A DNA stretch of 64,000 nucleotides from Ancrocorticia sp047602305 (GTDB taxonomy: Bacteria > Actinomycetota > Actinomycetes > Actinomycetales > Actinomycetaceae): NCBI GenBank assembly GCA_047602305.1, contig JASGHO010000001.1, forward strand, positions 558,001 through 622,000. The letters are read 5' to 3'. This document shows, in pieces, positions 57,467 to 64,000 of this stretch. Numbering within the stretch: the stretch's first letter is position 1; every line of letters starts with the position of its first letter. The notes below the pieces were generated by a model. It ran no database searches. It saw only the letters and a program-made list of their open reading frames with translations, and was not told where the DNA came from. The position numbers and the translations under genes are program-made.

Positions 57467-59383
57467 ATGTCCGATACTCCGATTCTGCTTTTTCTCCACG
57501 GGGTTACATTCGGCAGCAACGTAGACGATGGCTGGAGGATACGTCTCGACGAGACCCTCGCTTCTCTCGGATACCCCAGCTTGGCCAATGTCCAGATCAT
57601 CGCTCCACAGTACAAGCACATCTTGGATGGAACGACGGAGGCCTGCAACAAGGATCTTCCACGAACCACCATCAAGCGCCCTTCCGGGGCAGAAGCCAAA
57701 AGACTCAGACGTGAGTTTGATTCTAGAATGGCATCCCTGGAATACCTTCTTGGAAGGCACAATTCTGGCAACGGCCGACTCGGAGCCGACTTTCTTATCG
57801 ATGTTGCCGAATCTCTCCCGCATTTTGCGCAGGCCACAAATTATCTCAAGAATCAGGCAATTCGCTCCGCAGTACTACACCTTGTTATCGACATGTTGCC
57901 GACCTCCGGAAAAGTTGTCATCGTTGGACACAGCCTGGGGTCAGTTATCACTGCCGATGTATTAATGCGTCTATCACCAGACCTTGAGGTCTGTGGCGTA
58001 ATCACTATTGGCAGTCCGTTGGGTCACGGGAGTTTTGATGTCGACGACCTCAAGAAGAATCTCAAGGAACCTCCAACGCACCTTGGGTGGTGGGTCAACT
58101 TCTGGAATCCAAATGATCCCGTGTCAGCCCATCGCGGACTTACCTCGGTCTTTCCTTGGATACTTGATCTCTCAACCGAATCAGAGCCCCCTCTGAGTGC
58201 CCACTTTGCCAGTACGTACCTCAAGAGCCCGATCGTAGCCGAAGCAGTCGGATACGGATTATTCGGCCATACGTCAAAAGAAATGGTTCTTGTGGAGCGT
58301 GGCATTGATATACCGTTGAACGAATACGAAAAACAACGGATTCTCTTGTTGCGATACGCGTTCCTCATCGAGTCCGAACTCAAAGATGAGCAGAAAGAGC
58401 GTTTCGCTGGGGCTCGTCGTGAAGTGCAGATGGGAACCTTCAACGAACTCCGGAGTCAAAATGACACCGCGAATGAGAAAACTGGCTCCGTGCGATCATT
58501 GCCCCTTGCAGTGAGAGAACTGTCTTTTGATCTATCCGATCCACATGCTCAAGCACCCGAACCAGCCAGTATCATCCACCTTTGGAAAGAAGCCGCCGTT
58601 GAAGTAATGATCGATACGGCTCTCGCGAACGTCATCAGTCCTTGGGATATACGAGTCCCTGACAAAATTCAGAACGGTGCCCTCGTGCAACTTACTGAGG
58701 AATGTGGGTTGGGCAGCAAGTTCGGCAGTGACGTCATTTCCTCGATCAAAGAAGCCAAAGGAATCATAGCTCCAGACAGCGTGAACTGGCGGAGAATTGG
58801 CGCTATGGGACTCGGCGTTGCCGCATTGGTTGCCGTTCCTGGCGGCCTTGTGCTGGCCGCAGCTCCGGGAGTAGCTGGCGCTGCGGCCATCACTAGCTCC
58901 CTGGCTGCATTTGGCCCTGGAGGCATGATGGGTGGACTCGCCACTGCGGGTGCGCTCACGACGGTGGGAAGTAGCACGCTCGTTGCAAGCATTGTCCGTC
59001 CTGACAATGGAAATGATGCGATCCAGGCTGCTGCGTCTCACATGTCCACCGAATCCTTCGAGTACTTTGTTCTGCGTCTTCTTGCCACCGTCATCCTCAG
59101 AGAGGATCAGCAACTTGAGGCAAATCCGCAAGTCTGGAAATTCCTCATCAGTTCGGAGCACCGTCTCCGACAGGATTGTGCGAGGCTCAGTAGGTACTCC
59201 GACAAGTCATCCCAAACATCAAAGGACCTCAAGCGAAAAATTGAAGTGACGGAACGCGCTCTAGACTACCTGCGTGAGAATGGGCATGAACCAGCAACTG
59301 CTCAGTGGGCGAAGCGGAAGAATGAAATGCCGGAGGTTGCACAGTTCCGCAAATCTCAGAGCCAACTCGAAGCGAAGTCATGA
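57467..59383 (+). CDS. Alpha/beta hydrolase with C-terminal glycine-rich hydrophobic segment, undescribed
   Basis: 638 residues, ATG after GAGGTAGCG. N-terminal alpha/beta hydrolase: oxyanion HG at 11-12 (LLFLHGVTFG), nucleophile elbow VIVGHSLGSV with Ser156, then ITIGSPLG; a later WNPNDPVSAHRG supplies a likely acid and histidine. The middle (about 300-430) is helical and charged. At 443-505 a Gly/Ala-rich hydrophobic run (MGLGVAALVAVPGG, VLAAAPGVAGAAA, GGMMGGLATAGALTTVG) looks like one or two membrane hairpins, as in TMCO4/DUF726-type hydrolases but in the opposite order. A charged helical tail follows. No signal peptide. Less GC-rich than core genes. Function unknown; a lipase or pore-type effector of a defence system is inference. 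Confidence 0.72.
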   Translation: MSDTPILLFLHGVTFGSNVDDGWRIRLDETLASLGYPSLANVQIIAPQYKHILDGTTEACNKDLPRTTIKRPSGAEAKRLRREFDSRMASLEYLLGRHNSGNGRLGADFLIDVAESLPHFAQATNYLKNQAIRSAVLHLVIDMLPTSGKVVIVGHSLGSVITADVLMRLSPDLEVCGVITIGSPLGHGSFDVDDLKKNLKEPPTHLGWWVNFWNPNDPVSAHRGLTSVFPWILDLSTESEPPLSAHFASTYLKSPIVAEAVGYGLFGHTSKEMVLVERGIDIPLNEYEKQRILLLRYAFLIESELKDEQKERFAGARREVQMGTFNELRSQNDTANEKTGSVRSLPLAVRELSFDLSDPHAQAPEPASIIHLWKEAAVEVMIDTALANVISPWDIRVPDKIQNGALVQLTEECGLGSKFGSDVISSIKEAKGIIAPDSVNWRRIGAMGLGVAALVAVPGGLVLAAAPGVAGAAAITSSLAAFGPGGMMGGLATAGALTTVGSSTLVASIVRPDNGNDAIQAAASHMSTESFEYFVLRLLATVILREDQQLEANPQVWKFLISSEHRLRQDCARLSRYSDKSSQTSKDLKRKIEVTERALDYLRENGHEPATAQWAKRKNEMPEVAQFRKSQSQLEAKS

Positions 59384-59479
59384 GGTAGTGTCACAAGAAT
59401 TCCAATCCCTTCGCGCGCACCCACCCCTCTCGAACTCCAACCCCTGGTCGCAACTCGCACAGCCCGGTAGAATCCTGCC

Positions 59480-59737
59480 ATGACATCGTCAGTGCTTGAG
59501 GCAGTTCGTACACTCATGGAGCTCAGCCCCGAAGATAGGGCAGAGGCGATCGAATTCGCCCTCCTCAGCCTCAATGAAGATAACGCCTCGGACCACACCG
59601 GCACAGCATTCACCCCGGATCAAGTTTCCACCTTCCGGCGGCGTATAGAAGACATCGAATCTGGGCGCGTCCAGTTGCTCACTGGCGACGATGTCGATGC
59701 TGCCGTTGCCGCGCGTATCGAGAGCTACAACGCTTGA
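59480..59737 (+). CDS. RelB/addiction-module-type antitoxin
   Basis: 85 residues. Helical protein resembling the addiction module component family: AVRTLMELSPEDRAEAIEFALLSL, then a flexible region and RIESGR-like / DVDAAVAARIESYNA tail. It overlaps the following toxin by four bases (TTGA), as expected for a TA pair. Confidence 0.8.
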   Translation: MTSSVLEAVRTLMELSPEDRAEAIEFALLSLNEDNASDHTGTAFTPDQVSTFRRRIEDIESGRVQLLTGDDVDAAVAARIESYNA

Positions 59738-60051
59738 GCGGTTTCAGACGCCGCATTCACCCCGAGGCACAAAACGAGCTTTTTGAGGCCATGGATTACT
59801 ACCAGGTCCGAGCCGGCATGGGAGCCGCTTTTGCACACGCGGCCGCGAGCGCGGTCAACAGCATCTTGGATTCTCCCGACGCCTGGCCACCCATCCTTGA
59901 GGTGGATACGGGCCACCCCATCCGTAGTCATCGGATAAGCAGATTTCCGTACCGGGTCGTTTACTATCGCGAGGACCAGGAAGTCCGAATTCTCTCTTAT
60001 GCCCACGTGAAAAGAGAATCAACGTACTGGCTCAGTAGGTTCGGATCGTAG
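59734..60051 (+). CDS. RelE/ParE-family toxin
   Basis: 105 residues from TTG 59734. ParE/RelE fold: RRIHPEAQNELFEAMDYYQVRAG, a helix AFAHAAASAVNSILDSPDAWP, and the C-terminal strands HRISRFPYRVVYYREDQEVRILSYAHVKR. ParE-type toxins act on gyrase, RelE-type on ribosomal mRNA; this one is closer to ParE by lacking the RelE C-terminal basic catalytic set, but assignment is tentative. Confidence 0.86.
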   Translation: MSGFRRRIHPEAQNELFEAMDYYQVRAGMGAAFAHAAASAVNSILDSPDAWPPILEVDTGHPIRSHRISRFPYRVVYYREDQEVRILSYAHVKRESTYWLSRFGS

Positions 60052-60057
60052 GTCAAT

Positions 60058-60090
60058 ATTTTCGACGACTTCGATCCCCGCGCAAAGATC
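60058..60090 (-). repeat. Weak copy F of the dispersed repeat
   Basis: ATTTTCGACGACTTCGATCC shares only the TTTTCGACGAC part of the core with the other copies. Confidence 0.35.
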
Positions 60091-60115
60091 AACTATCACC
60101 CCCACAAGAGGCATC

Positions 60116-60457
60116 GTGGCCAGTAGCAACGAATTCTTGGAGTACGTTCTCGAACTCCTGTCCGAAACGCCCGCTGTGCGGCACCGAAAAATGATGGGCG
60201 AGTACGTCCTCTACTCACGCGGCAAAGTATTCGGCGGAATCTACGACGACCGCTTCCTCATCAAACAAACCACCGCCTCCACCCACCTCCTGCCCGACGC
60301 GCAGCTCGAAACCCCGTACCCCGGCGCAAAACAGATGCTCCTCATCGACACCGAGGACCCACACCTCATCTCCGAAGTGATCACCCACATGCTGCCGGAG
60401 ATCCCAGAACCGAAGACAAGAAGTAGTTCAAGCAAGTCGCGCCCCAAGAAGAATTAA
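60116..60457 (+). CDS. TfoX N-terminal-domain protein
   Basis: 113 residues from GTG 60116, with AGAGG before it. TfoX/Sxy N-terminal fold: RHRKMMGEYVLYSRGKVFGGIYDDRFLIK and the tail PYPGAKQMLLID. In Proteobacteria the full TfoX controls competence with CRP; single-domain versions like this are widespread in Gram-positives with no assigned role. The last 16 residues are Ser/Lys-rich (RSSSSKSRPKKN). Confidence 0.85.
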   Translation: MASSNEFLEYVLELLSETPAVRHRKMMGEYVLYSRGKVFGGIYDDRFLIKQTTASTHLLPDAQLETPYPGAKQMLLIDTEDPHLISEVITHMLPEIPEPKTRSSSSKSRPKKN

Positions 60458-60486
60458 GGGGCCATCAGAAGTCGGCTGCCTCCTTC

Positions 60487-60540
60487 TTTCGACGACGACG
60501 GCGCCACCCCTCCGGTACCCATTTGCTCACTGCACTTCAC
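60487..60540 (-). repeat. Dispersed intergenic repeat, copy G
   Basis: Core TTTCGACGACGACGGCGCC then ACCCCTCCGGTACCC. In the gap between the TfoX-N and XRE genes. Confidence 0.6.
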
Positions 60541-60630
60541 CTCCATTCCCCGAGTCGGGATCCCGGTATTGTGTTCAGGCAGAACTCGTAACCCTTGCAC
60601 CACATATCAATACGGCATAAGTTTTAATTT

Positions 60631-60957
60631 ATGGAAGCGATATGTGATGAGGCAGCTATAGAAGCACGGATGACTGCCGTTCGAACAGATCAGCTTGACC
60701 TGTTGCGAGAACTGGTCGCGCTCCGTAAAAGGCACGGGCTGTCACAAGAACAAGTGGCTGAGCGCATGGCAATCACACAACCTGCCGTTGCTGCTCTGGA
60801 ACGCTATGACTCCAATCCAACCATGTCCACCATCCGACGCTACGCCGTAGCCGTAGAAGCACGCATCAAGACAACAGTGATCGACGACTGCCAACAGCTA
60901 CACGACAAGAACCTGCCAGACTGGGCCACTACAACACCACTCGAACCCTCGCGATAG
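60631..60957 (+). CDS. XRE-family helix-turn-helix protein (antitoxin-like)
   Basis: 108 residues. XRE domain at about 24-80: LLRELVALRKRHGLSQEQVAERMAITQPAVAALERYDSNPTMSTIRRYAVAV, like HigA-type antitoxins. No toxin gene is adjacent. Immediately downstream (60915-61072) another frame reads TRTLAIEGRISPTELVDAGL ... GGILPVHISQP before a stop; this may be the original C-terminus displaced by a frameshift, or a remnant. Confidence 0.75.
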   Translation: MEAICDEAAIEARMTAVRTDQLDLLRELVALRKRHGLSQEQVAERMAITQPAVAALERYDSNPTMSTIRRYAVAVEARIKTTVIDDCQQLHDKNLPDWATTTPLEPSR

Positions 60958-61106
60958 AAGGACGCATATCTCCGACAGAACTCGTTGATGCTGGATTAGC
61001 ACGCCAAGCAACTGTACCGGTGAGCAATCTACTCAACGGTGGTATCCTTCCAGTCCACATCTCTCAGCCCTAGCCTCGTGCCGCGTATGGCCCGTAGACT
61101 CGAAGT

Positions 61107-61406
61107 ATGGCTCTGAATCTGGATCGTGAAGCGATAGCTCGCATTGCACAGCTGCATGGCGCGAGCCGTATCCGCTTGTTCGGTTCAGCCCTGACCGACT
61201 GTTTCGATCCAGAGCGAAGCGACATTGATCTTCTCGTCGAGTTCCAGAACGGTATCAAGGATCCTTTCGATGCCTATTTGGGACTCAAAGAAGATCTCGA
61301 AGCCTACTTCGGTCGAAGCGTTGATCTCGTGATGTCCAACGCTATCCGCAACCCCTACTTCCGCTCCGAAGTCGAAACCCACGCGGAGGAACTCTATCCC
61401 GCGTGA
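61107..61406 (+). CDS. mntA: MntA-type nucleotidyltransferase antitoxin
   Basis: 99 residues. Minimal nucleotidyltransferase: LFGSALTDCFDPERSDIDLLVEF carries the GS and DXD residues, with one residue more between them than in the usual GSX10DXD. MntA neutralises HepT by adding AMP to a tyrosine of the RX4HXY motif. Directly followed by hepT. Confidence 0.88.
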   Translation: MALNLDREAIARIAQLHGASRIRLFGSALTDCFDPERSDIDLLVEFQNGIKDPFDAYLGLKEDLEAYFGRSVDLVMSNAIRNPYFRSEVETHAEELYPA

Positions 61407-61416
61407 TTCCATCACC

Positions 61417-61734
61417 TTGCTGTGGGATGTTAAGAACGCCTGCGTTCAGATCCAGGAGTTTGTCGACGACGGCGACTATTCCGCTTACCTGAACAACGTC
61501 ATGTTGCGATCGGCTGTCGAACGCCAGCTTGGGATCATTGGAGAAGCACTCAACAGCATACGAAAAACCGATCCAGAACTAGCTGCGAAGATTCCGGATA
61601 TCCACCGAGTCATCGGACTACGAAACGTGCCCATCCATGGATACGCGATCGTTGACGACTCCGTCGTCTGGACAGCAGCTACATGGCACGTCGCAGAACT
61701 CCAAGACACGATCGAAGACCTGCTTCACAACTGA
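61417..61734 (+). CDS. hepT: HepT-type HEPN ribonuclease toxin
   Basis: 105 residues from TTG 61417. HEPN fold with the active-site motif RNVPIHGY (RX4HXY), the same motif that MntA modifies. The frame is open upstream and the residues before TTG (IPRDSITLL) look like a genuine HepT N-terminus; GGAGG stands six nt before an ATC at 61396, so translation may begin there and overlap mntA. HepT cleaves RNA, probably tRNA. Confidence 0.88.
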   Translation: MLWDVKNACVQIQEFVDDGDYSAYLNNVMLRSAVERQLGIIGEALNSIRKTDPELAAKIPDIHRVIGLRNVPIHGYAIVDDSVVWTAATWHVAELQDTIEDLLHN

Positions 61735-61907
61735 GTTCGCTCGATCTTCGAGCTGCCACAACTCAAGGTGGGCAATGGTTCAGGCCTCTTGCTATTCGAT
61801 AGAACAGAGTCAGCCCAAACCTGACTACGCATCTGCGACGCAAGTTCTTCCACTCGGGCCTCATTGATCGGGCGACGAGTGAGCTGTTCTTCAAGACTCC
61901 GAGTCAT
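61725..61907 (-). pseudogene. Truncated helix-turn-helix antitoxin remnant
   Basis: 60 codons starting MTRSLEEQLTRRPINEARVE, which is the usual head of HigA/XRE-type antitoxins, but after SQMRSQV the sequence turns into unrelated text and stops. AAGGAG precedes the ATG, which overlaps the stop of the frameshifted partner (ATGA). Confidence 0.5.
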
Positions 61908-62060
61908 CTTCCGATCTCCTTCACATGCTCATCGAACCAGTCATCAGCTAACGGAATATGACGACGGTAGCATTTGCTCCAATTACCAACTTTGTCACCA
62001 GCAAGGCAATACCCATTTTTCGCGACTCCGAGCCAACCGATTCATCTCATACCTCGTCAT
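61904..62060 (-). pseudogene. Frameshifted small partner gene of the antitoxin remnant
   Basis: From ATG 62060: MTRYEMNRLARSRE, then after a run of five A the frame must shift (one A fewer) to read NGYCLAGDKVGNWSKCYRRH and IPLADDWFDEHVKEIGR, ending at the ATG of the antitoxin remnant. Total 157 nt, not a multiple of three. The ATGA overlap suggests a former toxin-antitoxin operon. The family name is uncertain. Confidence 0.45.
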
Positions 62061-62100
62061 AACTTCATCCCTTATTATCAGATAATCGCTAACTGACAAT

Positions 62101-62712
62101 AAGGGCCACGAAATCGACAAGTTCTTCGCCCGCGACGACCTACCCGTCCTGGTGCAAGCCGCAATCGCCCACGCCCAGTTCGAGAATATCCATCCATTCG
62201 CCGACGGAAACGGTCGAAGGGGCCGGGCACTCATCCAGGTGATCCTGCGGACGAAGGGGATGCTGAGAAACACCAAGGCGCCCATTTTGGCGGGCCCGCT
62301 CCGGAACACCAAGAGCTATTTCCGCGCGCTCACGTCATATCGTGAGGGCGACGCCGCCCCGATCATTACCGCGTTCGCAGACGCCAGTTGGTTCGCTGCA
62401 CAGTCAGGAATGGAACTCATCGACCGGCTGGCAAAACTTGTCGACGAAGCGCGAGAGAATCTCAGCGGTTTTCGTTCGGACGCCAACGTATGGAAGGTTG
62501 TTCCCCTACTCATTTCGCACCCGGCGCTGACGGCTCCGGCTTTGGCTCAACTCACCGGACTGACACCCCAGTCCGCAGTGCGCACATTGGGACAACTTGC
62601 CGACGCCGGCGTGCTGGTCGACCGCACCGGCCAACGAAGAAACCGCGTCTGGATCCACGAAGGAATCCTCCAAGTACTGGATCAGTACGCCGAGCAACTG
62701 CGGCGTCGGTAA
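62101..62712 (+). pseudogene. Fic-domain protein, 5'-truncated
   Basis: The frame begins abruptly with KGHEIDKFFARDDLPVLVQA and continues into the Fic core HPFADGNGRRGR (catalytic His, anion-binding GNG), then a winged-helix C-terminus (LTAPALAQLTGLTPQSAVRTLGQLADAGVLVDR). Full-length relatives carry about 150-200 more residues at the N-terminus, including the inhibitory or substrate-flap region; these are lost, with the junction near 62100. A GTG at 62152 could start a short product. Fic enzymes AMPylate proteins. Followed by a strong hairpin. Confidence 0.75.
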
Positions 62713-62716
62713 GAAC

Positions 62717-62753
62717 ATGCTCCCTGACACAAACACAACGTGTCAGGGAGCAT
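62717..62753. terminator. Bidirectional terminator between fic remnant and secreted-protein gene
   Basis: ATGCTCCCTGACAC pairs perfectly with GTGTCAGGGAGCAT around a 9-nt loop; convergent genes on both sides. Confidence 0.85.
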
Positions 62754-62789
62754 CCCACAAGGGCTACGCACCACCATCGTTCTGATCAG

Positions 62790-63809
62790 TCACTTGACGA
62801 ACAGTACATCCTGCTTTGCATAGAGCGGCGTCGACCACGGATCCAGCTTGCTCAAAGTGGTTTCGTAAACGATCAGTTCAGATTGACCATGGATCTCAAA
62901 AGGTTGGGCCGATCCGTTCTGAGCAAGAATCCATTCGTCGAAATACTCGGCGTCGAAGTCATACCGGTCCTCCAGGAATGATCGGTACCGAATTTGGATC
63001 GGTCGATCTCCCGATTGGTCCCTGGGTCCGACCCAAATATCGCCCTTCTGAGCAATCGAGAACTTCCTCAACGCCTGGTAAACGTCAGTAAGCGGAGCCG
63101 TTGCTTCGTAGCCAAACCATCCAGTTCTCCATGAAAAGGTCTTCGCCTTGGACGGATCGACCTTCTTGATATCCGACATGTGACTGTCAATACCGTTGCG
63201 CATCTGCCACTCGAACATTGCTCGAAGAGGCTCTTCTCGTGCTGCAACATCCGAAGTATCAAGTGCCCAGATTCCACCGGGTCCACGAAGATAGTGATCA
63301 CACAGGTCAGCAGCCAAATGGTAGCCGACCCGACGCTGGATGTTGCAATGGGCAGCAACATTATCGCGATTCGCTTCCAAACGAACGTTAGGATTGAAAA
63401 GGATGCTCACCAAAGTATCGTCGTATGCCCAACCATCGGTGGTAATGTCGCCAGTTGGCTTTGGGTCTCCAGCCACGATCTTGGTGGCTGCGGGCTTGGT
63501 CAACTCGCTGCAAAGAGGCAGTCCAACACGACCGTTCGTACCCGTATACAGCCAAACTGAGCTGGTCCACGCACCTTCAGCCGAGCGCATGTAGACATTG
63601 CTGGAATCGCCAACAGTGTTGGTGACCCAGTCCCCATATTCTTCACATTGAGCACCAAAGACCGCTCCCTCCGGAAGTGCCTTCGCGCCCGTTCCTGAGA
63701 AGGTTGGAGCACCGTAGGAAGGTTCAGCTCGCAAACAGATACCAAGCCCATTTGTGAACATGACCGGAAACTCTCGTTCATCATTGGCAAATGCCGATGG
63801 GGCAATCAT
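62790..63809 (-). CDS. Secreted protein of unknown function, signal peptide cut by IS insertion
   Basis: 339 residues from ATG 63809, but the frame begins in the middle of a signal peptide (ATLAGTMIAPSAFAND). The upstream part is replaced by IS630 sequence at 63820, so the first 15-25 residues are missing. After cleavage near AFA-ND the N-terminal part has an SH3-like feel (GICLRAEPSYGAPTFSGTGA, EYGDWVTNT). The remainder (four or more Cys, GWFGYEATAPLTDVYQAL) is not recognised. Probably exported before the insertion; the remaining product may no longer be. Confidence 0.65.
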   Translation of the reverse strand: MIAPSAFANDEREFPVMFTNGLGICLRAEPSYGAPTFSGTGAKALPEGAVFGAQCEEYGDWVTNTVGDSSNVYMRSAEGAWTSSVWLYTGTNGRVGLPLCSELTKPAATKIVAGDPKPTGDITTDGWAYDDTLVSILFNPNVRLEANRDNVAAHCNIQRRVGYHLAADLCDHYLRGPGGIWALDTSDVAAREEPLRAMFEWQMRNGIDSHMSDIKKVDPSKAKTFSWRTGWFGYEATAPLTDVYQALRKFSIAQKGDIWVGPRDQSGDRPIQIRYRSFLEDRYDFDAEYFDEWILAQNGSAQPFEIHGQSELIVYETTLSKLDPWSTPLYAKQDVLFVK

Positions 63810-63819
63810 CGTTCCAGCT

Positions 63820-64000
63820 AGTGTCGCGTGTCTGAAGTTGGTTGACGGTTGGCTTTGGTGAGAATTTGTTCTGGGGTTTTGGTCCAGGTGAAGGGATGTT
63901 TGCGGTTATTCCATCCGGTGATGAACTGACCGATTTTCGCGTTGAGGTCTTTCACGCTGGTGAAGATCTCCCGACGGATCGCTTACCGGTCAATAATCCC
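63820..64000 (-). mobile_element. IS630-type transposase, C-terminal end, reaching the window edge
   Basis: Minus-strand reading RREIFTSVKDLNAKIGQFIT ... WNNRKHPFTWTKTPEQILTK ANRQPTSDTRH-stop is the C-terminus of IS630-family DDE transposases. The stop TAG uses the TA target within CTAG, as expected for an element that inserts at TA. An in-frame TAA at 63983-63985 breaks the frame just before the visible part, so this copy appears decayed or frameshifted. The rest lies outside the window. Confidence 0.78.

Noticed and set aside
57413..57837. Minus-strand frames overlapping the 5' end of the hydrolase gene
   Set aside because: No domain and no ribosome site; the plus-strand hydrolase has a catalytic motif and start signal.
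51213..60540. Integron attC sites for the dispersed repeat
   Set aside because: No GTTRRRY/RYYYAAC ends, no clear palindrome and no integrase in the window, so only the neutral cassette-junction hypothesis was kept.

Overview
The window is a high-GC, Gram-positive actinobacterial chromosome segment. Evidence for this: a Pup/Dop/PafA/Mpa pupylation locus, LPXTG-anchored pili with a class C sortase, an ANTAR response regulator, DUF222-HNH genes, and the gene order pyk, ANTAR regulator, polA, rpsA, coaE, uvrB plus hisF-hisI-trpE-trpC-trpB-trpA-lgt, which I know from mycobacteria and relatives. The pilus genes and the missing 20S proteasome genes fit Actinomycetaceae (Actinomyces, Schaalia, Trueperella, Arcanobacterium type). 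I cannot fix the genus.

Layout. 1-8834 (minus): a sortase-assembled pilus operon made of a 2052-residue tip adhesin, a major pilin and a class C sortase cut by the window edge. 9476-15313: a YciI-like protein, a TerC-family membrane protein behind a probable manganese riboswitch with its own promoter, uvrB behind a LexA-like palindrome, and an FtsH-type protease. 15395-24504: coaE, a large membrane phosphatase-like protein, an M20 amidohydrolase divergent from a Cys/Met gamma-family PLP enzyme, an Rrf2 regulator, rpsA and a methyltransferase. 24518-30026: polA, a thioesterase, the ANTAR regulator, tRNA-Leu(CAA) and pyk. 30111-38692: gltB-gltD, lgt and a CotH-like lipoprotein. 38755-44384: one overlapping amino-acid operon, hisF-hisI-trpE-trpC-trpB-trpA, in which trpE carries a one-base frameshift. 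44640-51096: a P-loop protein, then mpa-dop-pup-pafA-FKBP lipoprotein without prcB or prcA.

51.1-64 kb is an accessory region with different texture: secreted and lipoprotein genes, a DUF222-HNH gene with a LexA-like box, at least four toxin-antitoxin-type modules (HipB-like orphan, PIN/Phd, RelB/ParE-like, MntA/HepT), a decayed antitoxin pair, a 5'-truncated Fic gene, a large alpha/beta hydrolase with a glycine-rich hydrophobic segment, TfoX-N, and an IS630-type transposase end that truncates a secreted protein. A short intergenic repeat with core TCGACGACGACGAAGC, always in the same orientation, recurs between these genes.

The most unusual points are the trpE frameshift at a CUU-CGA site, the pupylation locus without proteasome and with an Mpa lacking its proteasome-docking tail, the repeated propeller-like domain in the pilus adhesin, the repeat-separated cassette region, and the hydrolase/membrane-segment protein, which is a candidate for an undescribed effector. 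Where a strong ribosome site or a 4-base overlap decided it, starts were moved inward from the longest open frame.
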